NCBI RefSeq assembly: GCF_037126435.1
Contig: NZ_CP147020.1
Coordinates: 891,001 to 955,000 of the forward strand
Source of the DNA: Bernardetia sp. ABR2-2B
Lineage (GTDB): Bacteria; Bacteroidota; Bacteroidia; Cytophagales; Bernardetiaceae
Length of the DNA: 64,000 bases
Direction: 5' to 3'
In this document: positions 53,501 through 62,439 of the stretch, piece by piece
Layout: each line of letters begins with the position of its first letter
How positions within the stretch are numbered: position 1 is the stretch's first letter
Made by a program: the position numbers and the translations under genes
Notes under the pieces: model-generated
Seen by the model: only the letters and a program-made list of their open reading frames with translations
Databases searched by the model: none
What the model was told of the DNA's origin: nothing

Positions 53501-56500
53501 ATGAAATTCTCAAAACAAACACCTGCCCAATCGCTCAATCAAGCTTACAGAAAAGAACACGTCGAAATAAAGGAATTCGAAAAGTTCAGAGTTGCGTTAG
53601 AAAAGCTGCTTGATGAAATGGAAAAACAGCGAGAAGAAAACACAAAAGTCTTGATGTCAGACTTTTTGAAAGATGCCTATTACAAAAATCTTCACGCCAT
53701 CAATCCAGCCGTTGATGTAGATACCGTTATTCATCATCAAGACACGCAAAAAAGCCCTGTCGGAGTGATGATAGAAAACAAAAAACCGAATAGTAGCGAG
53801 TTTGTAAGCACCGAAAATCTCAATAAAAAATCGTTTCAACAGCTCATTTTTTATTATCTCAAGGAGCGAATAGAAAATAAAAATACGGAAGTAAAAAGGC
53901 TCATTATTACCGATGTCTATGAGTGGTTTGTTTTTGATGAAACAGAGTTTGATAAAGTATTTTATCAGAATAAAGGACTTGTCAAAAAATATAAAGATGC
54001 TATAAGAGATAAGAAAAGCACAAAACATTTTTACGAAGAAATTGCACAGCATTTTATTGCTAATTCTGAACAGGAAATTACCTACACGCATTTTGATTTA
54101 AGAGAGTATCAAAAAGAACTAGAGAATTTCAAAATCAATCTTGATAAAAAAGGAAAAGAACAAGACGAAGAAACAGACCCAAAAGCGCAAAAAGAAGAGA
54201 AAAAACTCATTCATCTCTACAAAATCTTGTCGCCTGTTCATCTGCTCAAAAAGCCATTTGCTAATGATTCTAATTCCCTCAATAAAGATTTTTATAATGA
54301 ACTCTTGCACATTTTGGGGCTAGAAGAAGTAAAAGAGAAAAACAAGAAAGTCATCAAAAGGAAAAATGAAAAAGATAGAGAAATTGGTTCTTTTTTGGAA
54401 AATGCGCTCTCAAAACTAGAACGAAAGCGACCAGAACGAATAGAAAATTATAAATCCTATGGAGAGAACGATGCCGAAAGAGTAGAAAATATCGCACTAG
54501 AACTCTGCATTACGTGGACAAATCGAATTCTTTTTCTCAAACTCTTGGAAGCGCAACTTCTGCAATATCACAAAGCAGAGAAAAAACCAGTTCGCCAAAA
54601 ATATAAGTTTTTGAATATCCAAACGATAGAAGATTTCAATGTCCTTGATGATTTATTTTTTGGAGTATTGGCAAAAAAGCCAAAAGAAAGAAGAGAGTAT
54701 TTAAACGATTTTGCTCATATTCCTTATCTGAATAGTTCGCTTTTTGAGGAAACAAGCCTAGAAAGTGAAACTGTAAATGCAAGTCATCTTTCGGATAATG
54801 CAGAACTTACTTTGTATTCCAAAACAGTTTTGAAAAATGATGATGGAGTTCGCAGGACTGGAAAAGAAACACCTTTGAGTTATCTGTTTCAGTTTTTAGA
54901 TGCCTATAATTTTAGCTCAGAAGGAACAGAGGAAATACGAAAAGATAAGAAAACGCTCATTAATGCTTCTGTTTTGGGGCTTATCTTTGAAAAAATCAAC
55001 GGCTACAAAGACGGTTCGTTCTACACGCCAAGTTTTATTACGATGTATATGTGTCGCCAAACGCTGCGTAGGGCTGTCGTTCAGAAGTTTTCGGAAGAAT
55101 ATAAAATGGAGTTTGAAAATTTTGAGGATTTGCAGGAGTTTTTGCAACCTCAATATAAATCGGCTGACAAACTCAAAAACAATAAAATATTTGATTCGCT
55201 CAAAATTTGCGACCCTGCTGTCGGTTCGGGACACTTTTTGGTTTCTGCGCTCAACGAACTCATCGTTATAAAATCCGAATTGGGTATTTTGGCTGATGAA
55301 ACTGGAAAAGGTCTGCCTGTTGAGATTCGTATAGAAAATGATGAACTTTTTGCCTTCGAAACTGCCAACGATTTTTTTGAATATCAGATTGCAAATAAGC
55401 AAAGCCAAACAATACAAAAAACGCTATTTCACGAAAAACAAAAACTGATAGAAAACTGCCTTTTTGGTGTCGATATTAATCCAAATTCTGTCAAAATATG
55501 TCGTTTGCGTCTTTGGATTGAGCTTCTGAAAAATGCTTATTATACTGGGGAAAGTAATTTTGAAGACCTTGAAACGCTGCCAAATATTGACATAAATATC
55601 AAGACTGGAAACTCGCTGATAAGTCGTTTTGATTTGGATGCTGATATTAGCAAAGCTCTCAAAAAAAGCAAGTGGTCGATAGATTCGTACCGTGTGGCTG
55701 TTCAGACGTATAGAAATGCGACGAGCAAAGAACAGAAATACGAAATGGAAAAGCTCATCGATACCATAAAAACAGATTTTAGAAGTGAGATAAGCAAGAA
55801 AGACCCAAAAGTTTTATCCTTATCAAAAAAATCGGCTGAACTACAAACACTACTTACACAAACTTCCGTTTTCGAACTCTCAAAAGCAGAACAGAAAGCA
55901 AAAGACAAAAAAATAGAAAAGCTAAAAAAGGAAGTCTTGAAGCTAAACACAGAAATTGAAGATATAAAAAGCAATAAAATCTATCAAAATGCTTTTGAAT
56001 GGCGTTTTGAGTTTCCAGAAGTATTAGATGACAAAGGAAATTTTATTGGATTTGATGTCGTGATTGGGAATCCTCCTTATGGTGTAAAAGTGGAACAAGA
56101 AAAAGAACACTATAAAATTAACTCAAATGAAAGTGCTATTTTATTTATTCAACTAGCAAAACTTATCTTAAAAAATAAAGGGGTTCATGCATTTATTGTT
56201 CCTAAGCCTCTTATATACGCAACCACTTGGAAAGATATAAGAAGTGATATATTTGATGAAATATACATGCTAGGAGATTGTAGTAGAGCTTGGAAAGAAG
56301 TTTTACTAGAAGCTATAATATATGTAATGATTAAAGATAGCAAACAAGACAAATATTTAAACTTTATTGCAACAGAAGAAACCATATCAATTCAAGATTA
56401 TATTTCAAAAAAAGATTGTGTTTATTTTGATTTTCTACTAAATGATGTAGATAAAGAAGAATTGGATTTGGCTTATAAAATCAGTTTAAATAGAGACGTA

Positions 56501-57109
56501 ATTGATAAATATTGTAGCAGTAATTGGGGAGATACTTTTTATAAAAAAGTAGAGGAAAAGGGTGAGGTAACAGTTTTAGCTGGTGCTAATATTCAACCTT
56601 TTTATATAAGAGGAGAAAAAGGATTTATTCCAAAACAATTAAAAATATCTCCTAAAGCTGATATTTTGCCTAATTCTATTCTTCTTCAAAGAATAATAGC
56701 TCATATAACTAGACCTAATAATCATATAAGAATTACAGGAACAATAGCAGAAAATTTGGATTCTAAGATTCTAAATACAGTACAACAATTAACTTTTACA
56801 CCAGACTTAAACAATAAATTCGCACTTGGATTAATGACATCTAAAATGATTAATTGGTTTGCTTATAGATTTATATTTGCAAAAGCTATTAGAACATTCC
56901 AATTTAGTTCAAGTATTTTCTCAAAAATCCCTATTGTTAGAAATAAAGAAATAGAAAAAGCAATCATAGAAAAAGTATCTCAAATCCTGTCTCTAAAAAA
57001 AGCAAATCCATCAGCCGACACGAGTGCGCTAGAAAGTGAGATTGATGTTTTGGTGTATGCGTTGTATGGACTTAGTGAAGAGGAGATTTCAGTTATTAGT
57101 GAGCAGTAA
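53501..57109 (+). CDS. Type IIG restriction-modification enzyme (Eco57I-like)
   Basis: One polypeptide of 1202 residues that should both methylate adenine and cut DNA. The N-terminal domain has a PD-(D/E)XK-like site: Asp in VDTVIHH (near residue 75) and GVMIENKKP (near 88-96). The methylase core follows: motif I ICDPAVGSGHF (near 570), a second block CLFGVDINPNSVKICRLRLWIELL, and motif IV GNPPYGVK (near 855). The last third contains the target-recognition region and the closing segment KVSQILSLKKANPSADTSALESEIDVLVYALYGLSEEEI, typical of this family. It is complete, with no frameshift. It is solitary, as expected for type IIG. Repeats surround it on both sides. Confidence 0.92.
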   Translation: MKFSKQTPAQSLNQAYRKEHVEIKEFEKFRVALEKLLDEMEKQREENTKVLMSDFLKDAYYKNLHAINPAVDVDTVIHHQDTQKSPVGVMIENKKPNSSEFVSTENLNKKSFQQLIFYYLKERIENKNTEVKRLIITDVYEWFVFDETEFDKVFYQNKGLVKKYKDAIRDKKSTKHFYEEIAQHFIANSEQEITYTHFDLREYQKELENFKINLDKKGKEQDEETDPKAQKEEKKLIHLYKILSPVHLLKKPFANDSNSLNKDFYNELLHILGLEEVKEKNKKVIKRKNEKDREIGSFLENALSKLERKRPERIENYKSYGENDAERVENIALELCITWTNRILFLKLLEAQLLQYHKAEKKPVRQKYKFLNIQTIEDFNVLDDLFFGVLAKKPKERREYLNDFAHIPYLNSSLFEETSLESETVNASHLSDNAELTLYSKTVLKNDDGVRRTGKETPLSYLFQFLDAYNFSSEGTEEIRKDKKTLINASVLGLIFEKINGYKDGSFYTPSFITMYMCRQTLRRAVVQKFSEEYKMEFENFEDLQEFLQPQYKSADKLKNNKIFDSLKICDPAVGSGHFLVSALNELIVIKSELGILADETGKGLPVEIRIENDELFAFETANDFFEYQIANKQSQTIQKTLFHEKQKLIENCLFGVDINPNSVKICRLRLWIELLKNAYYTGESNFEDLETLPNIDINIKTGNSLISRFDLDADISKALKKSKWSIDSYRVAVQTYRNATSKEQKYEMEKLIDTIKTDFRSEISKKDPKVLSLSKKSAELQTLLTQTSVFELSKAEQKAKDKKIEKLKKEVLKLNTEIEDIKSNKIYQNAFEWRFEFPEVLDDKGNFIGFDVVIGNPPYGVKVEQEKEHYKINSNESAILFIQLAKLILKNKGVHAFIVPKPLIYATTWKDIRSDIFDEIYMLGDCSRAWKEVLLEAIIYVMIKDSKQDKYLNFIATEETISIQDYISKKDCVYFDFLLNDVDKEELDLAYKISLNRDVIDKYCSSNWGDTFYKKVEEKGEVTVLAGANIQPFYIRGEKGFIPKQLKISPKADILPNSILLQRIIAHITRPNNHIRITGTIAENLDSKILNTVQQLTFTPDLNNKFALGLMTSKMINWFAYRFIFAKAIRTFQFSSSIFSKIPIVRNKEIEKAIIEKVSQILSLKKANPSADTSALESEIDVLVYALYGLSEEEISVISEQ

Positions 57110-57112
57110 TTG

Positions 57113-57246
57113 GTTTTAAACTAAGGGTCTTCGAAGACCCTTAGGGTTTTGGAATAATTGTTTTTTAGTCCTCAACGACGGCAGAGCCTCGTTGACAGTT
57201 GGCAAATCAACCGTCGTTGAGGCGTTGCCGTCAACGAGGATTGAAT
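57113..57246 (+). repeat. Repeat block after the restriction-modification gene, copy 1
   Basis: A perfect palindrome CTAAGGGTCTTCGAAGACCC(TTAG), a GGTTTTGGAATAATTGTTTT spacer and two CAACGACGG palindromes. The block recurs at 58201-58345 with few changes. The first stem may serve as terminator. The rest of the 420-bp gap to 57529 has only AT-rich sequence and a TCTGAC/GTCAGA-type inverted repeat near 57318-57395. Confidence 0.8.
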
Positions 57247-57529
57247 AAACCTTTGTTAGTAGTTTTTTGGTAATCCAAAATAACTCTATCTTTTATTTTG
57301 TTTAAGTCTGTACCTAAGGTCTGACTTGGACAAAATAAGCCTTTTTAAACTACAAATGCTTATTTTAAACTGGTCAGACTTTCAGTACAGACCAATTTAA
57401 AACACAAGACAATTTTAAAAAAAAAGGAAAGTGCAAAAATTGTCAAACAACCAATTTTTTTTTTATAAATATGCAATAATGTAATTTGTAGATACTCAAC
57501 TTCATACAATATATTAACCGTTATCACTT

Positions 57530-58018
57530 ATGAAAAATATCTTATTACCCAATTCAAATTTTACGATAGAAACCTCTCTTACTTCCTCTCAAATACTAGA
57601 AAGAATAGAAAAAGAAGTAAATGCTGAAATAGTACCTCTTAAAATTGCATTTACATCTTTCAAAGAATTTGCTTTTAATCACTCCGACCAAACCTTCACA
57701 CTCAAAAGACAACTCGTATCTAAATCTCCAATACAAAAAGTTGAAGGCAAACTAATTGAAGAAAAAACAGGCACAAAAGTACAAATAGTAATAAGTGTTA
57801 CTGATTTAACAAAACTCTTTATGCTGGTTTGGTTTGCTATTTTTATTCTTGCTCTGTGTGTTTCCTTTGTAATTTCTGAAAAAACACTACTAAAATATGA
57901 TTCTTTATACTACACAAGTATAGCCTATATCATTTTTCCTATCTCTTTATTGATGACTTATTTACGTATTTATGTTTTTAAAAGAGAAGTAATACGTATT
58001 TTGAAAGGAGTAAAGTAA
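57530..58018 (+). CDS. Unknown 162-residue protein with two C-terminal membrane helices
   Basis: Not recognised. The N-terminal 95 residues look like a small soluble alpha/beta domain (IETSLTSSQILERIEKEVNAEIVPLKIAF, then FTLKRQLVSKSPIQKVEGKLIEEKTGTKVQIVISV). Two hydrophobic helices follow (about 97-116 and 126-147), then a basic tail. The soluble part facing the cytoplasm is a guess from the positive residues after the second helix. It lies between the two duplicated repeat blocks. It may have its own promoter. Confidence 0.6.
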   Translation: MKNILLPNSNFTIETSLTSSQILERIEKEVNAEIVPLKIAFTSFKEFAFNHSDQTFTLKRQLVSKSPIQKVEGKLIEEKTGTKVQIVISVTDLTKLFMLVWFAIFILALCVSFVISEKTLLKYDSLYYTSIAYIIFPISLLMTYLRIYVFKREVIRILKGVK

Positions 58019-58065
58019 TATTTGATAAGGTACTTCTCATCTTGCTAGTTGGGAAATAATATATT

Positions 58066-58132
58066 TATTGTGTTATTGTCAGTGTTCACACCGACAATGG
58101 CAGCCGTTGTTGGTGTCCCCACCAACGACAAA
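58066..58132. repeat. Short palindromes before the R-M remnant
   Basis: ATTGTCAGTGTTCACACCGACAAT and CGTTGTTGGTGTCCCCACCAACGAC-type inverted repeats, related in words to families A and F. They lie directly in front of the remnant at 58146. Confidence 0.5.
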
Positions 58133-58145
58133 TAGCTATCTTTTT

Positions 58146-58206
58146 ACAATAAAAAAAGTAACTGAAATCTTATCGCTAAAAAAATCAACTCCTAGTGCAG
58201 TTTTAA
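58146..58206 (+). pseudogene. Vestige of the 3' end of a second type IIG gene
   Basis: The frame gives TIKKVTEILSLKKSTPSA, matching residues of the intact enzyme near its C-terminus (IEKVSQILSLKKANPSA). The next bases TAGTGCAGTTTTAAAC match the sequence around the intact gene's stop (TAGTGAGCAGTAATTGG, then TTTTAAAC) after a deletion. The repeat block then follows as it does after the intact gene. Confidence 0.7.
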
Positions 58207-58345
58207 ACCCTAAGGGTCTTCGAAGACCCTTAGGGTTTTGGAATAATTGTTTTTTAATCCTCAACGACGGCAGAGCCTCGTTGACGGTTGGGAAAATAGA
58301 ATTTCAAACCGTCGTTGAGGCGTTGCCGTCAAGGAGGATGAAATG
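58201..58345 (+). repeat. Repeat block after the R-M remnant, copy 2
   Basis: AACCCTAAGGGTCTTCGAAG and its inverse, the GGAATAATTG spacer and two CAACGACGG palindromes, nearly identical to 57113-57246. An insert of about 10 bases separates the two halves of the last palindrome. The remaining 58346-58557 holds only AT-rich sequence and presumably the next promoter. Confidence 0.8.
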
Positions 58346-58557
58346 TTCCTAAGAAAGAAAAATTCAAAAATTATCATACAATCATAATACTTTCAACAGA
58401 TTTTTAATTTATTTCTAAAAAATAATTTAGACCTCAAATCCTTTACGTTCTACGCTTCTATATTTGTAGTATAGAAAGAGGATAAAGAAAGACAATTTGT
58501 CTAGCCAACCTCTTTATCTTAACTACAAAATAATATTAATCTTAAATATCTAGAAGT

Positions 58558-58851
58558 ATGAGTAAGCTACAAAGAATCGCAAAAGCTATCGAACGTGAAG
58601 CAGACTACCGTAAAGAACGTGTACTTTTATTTTGGAAAAAGAAATACAAAAATATGTGTATTGGGGTAACTGCAAACCCAGTCGCTATGAAAAGAGAACT
58701 CGGCAAACCTAAGACGTGGATTTGTTGGGAAGCAACATCAGAAGAAGAAGCTCAAAAAATAGCTAATTATTTTGCCAAAAAAGGAATGAGATGGGAATAT
58801 CAAGAACCTTCTCAAAGTGTATGGAAATCATTATACGTATATGTTGTATAA
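58558..58851 (+). CDS. Unknown 97-residue basic protein
   Basis: Not recognised. It has a basic, helical N-terminus (KLQRIAKAIEREADYRKERVLLFWKKKYKN). A compact, Trp-rich alpha/beta part follows: MCIGVTANPVAMKRELGKPKTWICWEATSEEEAQKIANYFAKKGMRWEYQEPS, ending in a hydrophobic strand SLYVYVV. Five Trp in 97 residues is high. The strand-helix-strand end resembles small nucleic-acid or ligand-binding domains, without a clear match. A good terminator follows. Confidence 0.6.
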   Translation: MSKLQRIAKAIEREADYRKERVLLFWKKKYKNMCIGVTANPVAMKRELGKPKTWICWEATSEEEAQKIANYFAKKGMRWEYQEPSQSVWKSLYVYVV

Positions 58852-59004
58852 TAATAATAGGTAGTTTATTGAAAGCGAAAGCAAACTTGGGTTGAGAATA
58901 GCTTTTTATTAGTAACTGATATTACACAAAGATAAAATTTCTACAAATTTATCATATAACGAAACTCACGATTTTAATTGTGGGAAAACAGGCTGTTTTG
59001 CTTT

Positions 59005-59038
59005 CCCATAACTAAAGTTATGGGTTTCATTTTTTTTA
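59005..59038 (+). terminator. Terminator region after the 97-residue gene
   Basis: CCCATAAC pairs with GTTATGGG around four bases, then TTTCATTTTTTTT. Directly before it, 58981-59008 is another inverted repeat (TGGGAAA / TTTCCCA around an ACAG..TGTT stem) which overlaps it, so the two hairpins exclude each other. Confidence 0.65.
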
Positions 59039-59119
59039 ATTGCAACATCAGTTAGTAACTAAAATAGTTGATAAAAAGCTAATATAACCCTTTACTCAAA
59101 GGCTCAAATTTCATTATCA

Positions 59120-61219
59120 TTAATCTGAAGCTCTACTAAAAACTCTAGCCAAAACTACTTCCACAAAAACAGCGACCAAAGCAGCAACAATAAAATATCT
59201 CCAAAGAGGAATAGTTGAATTTTTTTCTTTAAAAGTTGTGGCAAAATCTTTCGCATCTTCTCCATCTAGTGAAAAAACCTGAACATTTGAGTTCTCTGCC
59301 CACGCTGTTGTGAGTTCTTCCTTCGTATGAAAATCTAAATAAGATTCTTTTCTTGAATAATTGAAAGCTAATAAAGTTTCTACCTTCCCAGTTTGTTTAT
59401 TACGAAGCTGATAAACACCTGCTTTCAGAGAAGAACGAGGAATTTCAAAAATGATTTTATTTCCAGAAATACGTTGAGCAGGAATAACTCCATTCATTGC
59501 TTGAGCATTGTTAGAGCTTTGATTTGCAGAAACTAACTCAAAAACACTATTTTTTTGAAGCGAATCTAAAGACAAGATAGCTGTTTGTTCCTCCAAATTA
59601 TAAGCTAGTAAATCAGCTTGGGACAAACTACTTAGCGCAATTTTGTACATTGTGGGAACAAAAAGAGCATGTTTTCCAAATCCACTCCAATTATTTCCTA
59701 AAGGCGCAGCACAAACAAAAACATTTCCCTCTGCTGTCTGTTGGCGCATCAAGAATGGCTGCCCGTTTCTAAATTTTAGAATAGACTGCCCAGAAGATAA
59801 GCCAGACCAAGTAGAAGTTGCGACAGGCATAGACATAGAAGGCGAAATTTGCTCAAAAACACCTTCAAAGAATGGTTCATTTTCAGAAGGAGGCAAAAGA
59901 GCCAAACCAACTCCAGCTTCTGCATTTATTCCACGAACAGAAATTCCTAAGGCAGAATTAAAATCTGTAGGTTTTGAGTTAGGAGCAGGAAAAACCAAAA
60001 CATTTCCACCACTAGAAAGAAATTTTCTCAATGCTCTCTGTAAGGCTTCATCAATCGAAGAAATCCCTTCCAAAACTACCAAATCTGTATTTTGCAGTAC
60101 ATTATAATCTAAATTTTGAGTAGAAGTAGCTGAAAAAATAAAGAAATCTGCATTTGTAAAGACGTTCTTTATATAAGTTTGCGCCTCACTTTGCCTTTCA
60201 AATATATTTAGAATATTTATCTTTGGTGCAATTCTGAGCGTAAAAAAGTAATCATTATCAAACAAAACTGGATAATCTTCGATACTTATTTTGGCTGAAA
60301 CTGTTCCTGTTGTTTTGGTTACAGAAAAGTTCATCTCTATTTCCTTCGAACTCTGCGCTGCCAAACTTACTACACTTGCCGAAACTTGATTATCATCTAT
60401 AAAAAGCTGTAAACTTTTATTTTCAATAGCTTCTGTTCCCAAATTTCTGACACGAATAGTTATATTTTGTGGCGTATTAGGCTGTACGAATGGATTATCT
60501 AGCCAAACTGAATCAATGAGCAAAGTAGAGGTTTTTGTTGGAGAAACTGGCAAAACATAGTAATTATAAGCTGAATCAAATACTAGTTTATTAAGGTTTG
60601 GAAGATTATTTTTTTGAAAATCTGAAATCCAAAATATATGTCCTCCGTTTCCATTACTTTGATTTGATTTTGCTTCAAAAGTGCGAAGTTGTTTCTTATA
60701 AATTTCTTCAATATTGCGATTAATTCCACTAAAATCAATAGTAGAGAGTTTGTCTGATATATTCGTTTTTGGATAGAAAAAATTAGTATTTCCTTCAAAA
60801 GAATTATCTAAAAGTTGAAAAGTAGCCGATTTTGGAAAAAGCTCTGGAATCGTTTGTGCATAGGTCGCTCCCAAATCTAAAAGTCGTTTGTTGTCTTGTT
60901 CGTTTTGAAGGCTAAACGAATTATCTAAATAAATTGAAATTTGCTGACTAGCAGAAAGAGAAGAGGAATCTGCATTTTGAGAAGGCAAAATAGGACGTGC
61001 AAAAGCTAATACTAACAGTCCAATAAATGCCATACGAGTAAGCATTATCAAGATATGTTTCAAACGATTTCTTGATTTAGAAACCTGCTGAACTTCTTTT
61101 AAAAATTCGACATTGGTAAATAATACTTTTTTCGGACGTTGAAAGTTGAAAAGATGGATAATTATGGGAATAATCATCAAAGACAAAGCCCAAAGAAGAG
61201 AAGGATTGAGAAATTGCAT
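59120..61219 (-). CDS. BatA-type membrane protein (aerotolerance regulator N-terminal domain)
   Basis: 699 residues. The N-terminus is the BatA signature: MQFLNPSLLWALSLMIIPIIIHLFNFQRPKKVLFTNVEFLKEVQ, then a second helix (about 55-75) and FARPILP. Membrane helices lie at about 8-25, 55-75 and 676-696. Between them is a large periplasmic region with a VWA-like part (ISIYLDNSFSLQNEQ, near 93), an adhesion-like beta domain, and a glutamine-amidotransferase-like part (LVVLEGISSIDEALQRALRKFLSSGGNVLVFPAP). It is typical of Bacteroidota, where its role in envelope or stress biology is not firmly known. It is a lone gene in the window. Confidence 0.88.
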   Translation of the reverse strand: MQFLNPSLLWALSLMIIPIIIHLFNFQRPKKVLFTNVEFLKEVQQVSKSRNRLKHILIMLTRMAFIGLLVLAFARPILPSQNADSSSLSASQQISIYLDNSFSLQNEQDNKRLLDLGATYAQTIPELFPKSATFQLLDNSFEGNTNFFYPKTNISDKLSTIDFSGINRNIEEIYKKQLRTFEAKSNQSNGNGGHIFWISDFQKNNLPNLNKLVFDSAYNYYVLPVSPTKTSTLLIDSVWLDNPFVQPNTPQNITIRVRNLGTEAIENKSLQLFIDDNQVSASVVSLAAQSSKEIEMNFSVTKTTGTVSAKISIEDYPVLFDNDYFFTLRIAPKINILNIFERQSEAQTYIKNVFTNADFFIFSATSTQNLDYNVLQNTDLVVLEGISSIDEALQRALRKFLSSGGNVLVFPAPNSKPTDFNSALGISVRGINAEAGVGLALLPPSENEPFFEGVFEQISPSMSMPVATSTWSGLSSGQSILKFRNGQPFLMRQQTAEGNVFVCAAPLGNNWSGFGKHALFVPTMYKIALSSLSQADLLAYNLEEQTAILSLDSLQKNSVFELVSANQSSNNAQAMNGVIPAQRISGNKIIFEIPRSSLKAGVYQLRNKQTGKVETLLAFNYSRKESYLDFHTKEELTTAWAENSNVQVFSLDGEDAKDFATTFKEKNSTIPLWRYFIVAALVAVFVEVVLARVFSRASD

Positions 61220-61231
61220 ATATTTTTACTA

Positions 61232-61264
61232 AAACCCTAAGGGTCTTCAGAGACCCTTAGGGTT
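61232..61264. repeat. AAGGGTCTTC palindrome, copy 3
   Basis: AACCCTAAGGGTCTTCAGAG followed by the inverse arm, the same stem as in the blocks at 57113 and 58201 without the CAACGACGG part. It lies between the BatA-like start and the beta-helix gene, in the leader of the former. Confidence 0.7.
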
Positions 61265-61378
61265 TGAAACAAACTTTTAGGATAAAATTAAAAACGAATT
61301 TACATAATTATTCATTAACCATTTCCTATAAAACTATAAAACTGCTTTATTCCAGTTAAAGGTAAGCTAATTAAGCTA

Positions 61379-62314
61379 CTATTTTTTAAACTTTCCTTTC
61401 GTAAAATCATTATGATTAACTTCTGTATTTTTGAGTATCAAAGATTTTTCGTCATTACAAAGATAATCTGCTGCATTTGCTTCTACAAAACAGCCTTCTA
61501 ATGCAATTTTGCTAGATTCAGTTACTTTGAATACCGAATAATCTGAATAAGAAGTAGATTCTGAAGTGCGATTTTTTTCAAAAAAACAATTTTTAAAACT
61601 CACATTAGAACAACTTGTAATGTTTACCAAATCATATTCTTTATTGTCTTCAAAAACACAATTCTCAAAACGAATATTCTTTGAACCTGTAAGCGTCATG
61701 ATAGAATAGGTACAACTTCTAATAAATGAGTTTGTACAAACCAAATTTGTTACATTATCAGTCGTAATTCCTTCAATTCCACTTCCATACATAATTGTAT
61801 TTTTGATATAAAAATTCTTTGTATTTTCTATTTTGAAAACGCCACCAACACAAGAACCTTTACTTGCTCCATGTCCTGCATCTACATTTTCAATAGTTAC
61901 ATTATCACAATTATTAAAAGCAATTACATTTCCATAGTCTGGTTTTGTGTACAAACGAACAGGATTTTTGCCCAAACCTATAATTTTGAAGTTTTTAACA
62001 TCGTGAATAAGTAATTCATACCCATCATAGACTTCTCTAAAATTATAATTTTCACTTGAATTATTTGGATTTGCTACATCAGAAATATAAAAAGAATGCC
62101 CTTTGAGTTGAATAGTTGTATTCGAAGCAATCGCATCTAAAAACTGCTGTGTAGTTGTAACCGTAACTATTTTAGGTTTTTGAGCAGTCTGAGAGATTAC
62201 AGCTCCTTTTTTTAGCTTTTTATCTTGATTAGGGGCAACTTGTGCGATTGACTGACCAGAAAATAATATGATAAAAGCTATCAGAAAAAACTTGATTGAA
62301 TATTGAGTATTCAT
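61379..62314 (-). CDS. Secreted right-handed parallel beta-helix protein
   Basis: 311 residues with a signal peptide (ends SIAQ). From about residue 70 on, the sequence is a run of beta-helix turns with regular hydrophobic/Asn spacing: VIAFNNCDNVTIENVDAGHG, FKIENTKNFYIKNTIMYG, NIRFENCVFEDNKEYDLVNI, NVSFKNCFFEKN. Pectate-lyase-like folds use such turns; no catalytic Asp/Arg set is evident, so it may be a binding or structural protein. Several Cys (CDN, CVGG, CTNS, CTYS, CVFE, CSN, CFFE, CFVE) stack at turn positions. Confidence 0.83.
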   Translation of the reverse strand: MNTQYSIKFFLIAFIILFSGQSIAQVAPNQDKKLKKGAVISQTAQKPKIVTVTTTQQFLDAIASNTTIQLKGHSFYISDVANPNNSSENYNFREVYDGYELLIHDVKNFKIIGLGKNPVRLYTKPDYGNVIAFNNCDNVTIENVDAGHGASKGSCVGGVFKIENTKNFYIKNTIMYGSGIEGITTDNVTNLVCTNSFIRSCTYSIMTLTGSKNIRFENCVFEDNKEYDLVNITSCSNVSFKNCFFEKNRTSESTSYSDYSVFKVTESSKIALEGCFVEANAADYLCNDEKSLILKNTEVNHNDFTKGKFKK

Positions 62315-62439
62315 AATAATAAAGATTTGTAGTGAAAGTAAATGTATTGAAACCTATTCTACTCTAAATTTACGCAATAAACTAACCCTTTTTCCAAAAA
62401 TTTAAACTTTTATCTTTTTTGAAAGCTATTTCGTATTTC

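Noticed and set aside
58068-58352. A 94-residue ORF
   Set aside because: It is a chance frame through palindromic repeats and the R-M vestige; only the part from 58146 has coding ancestry.
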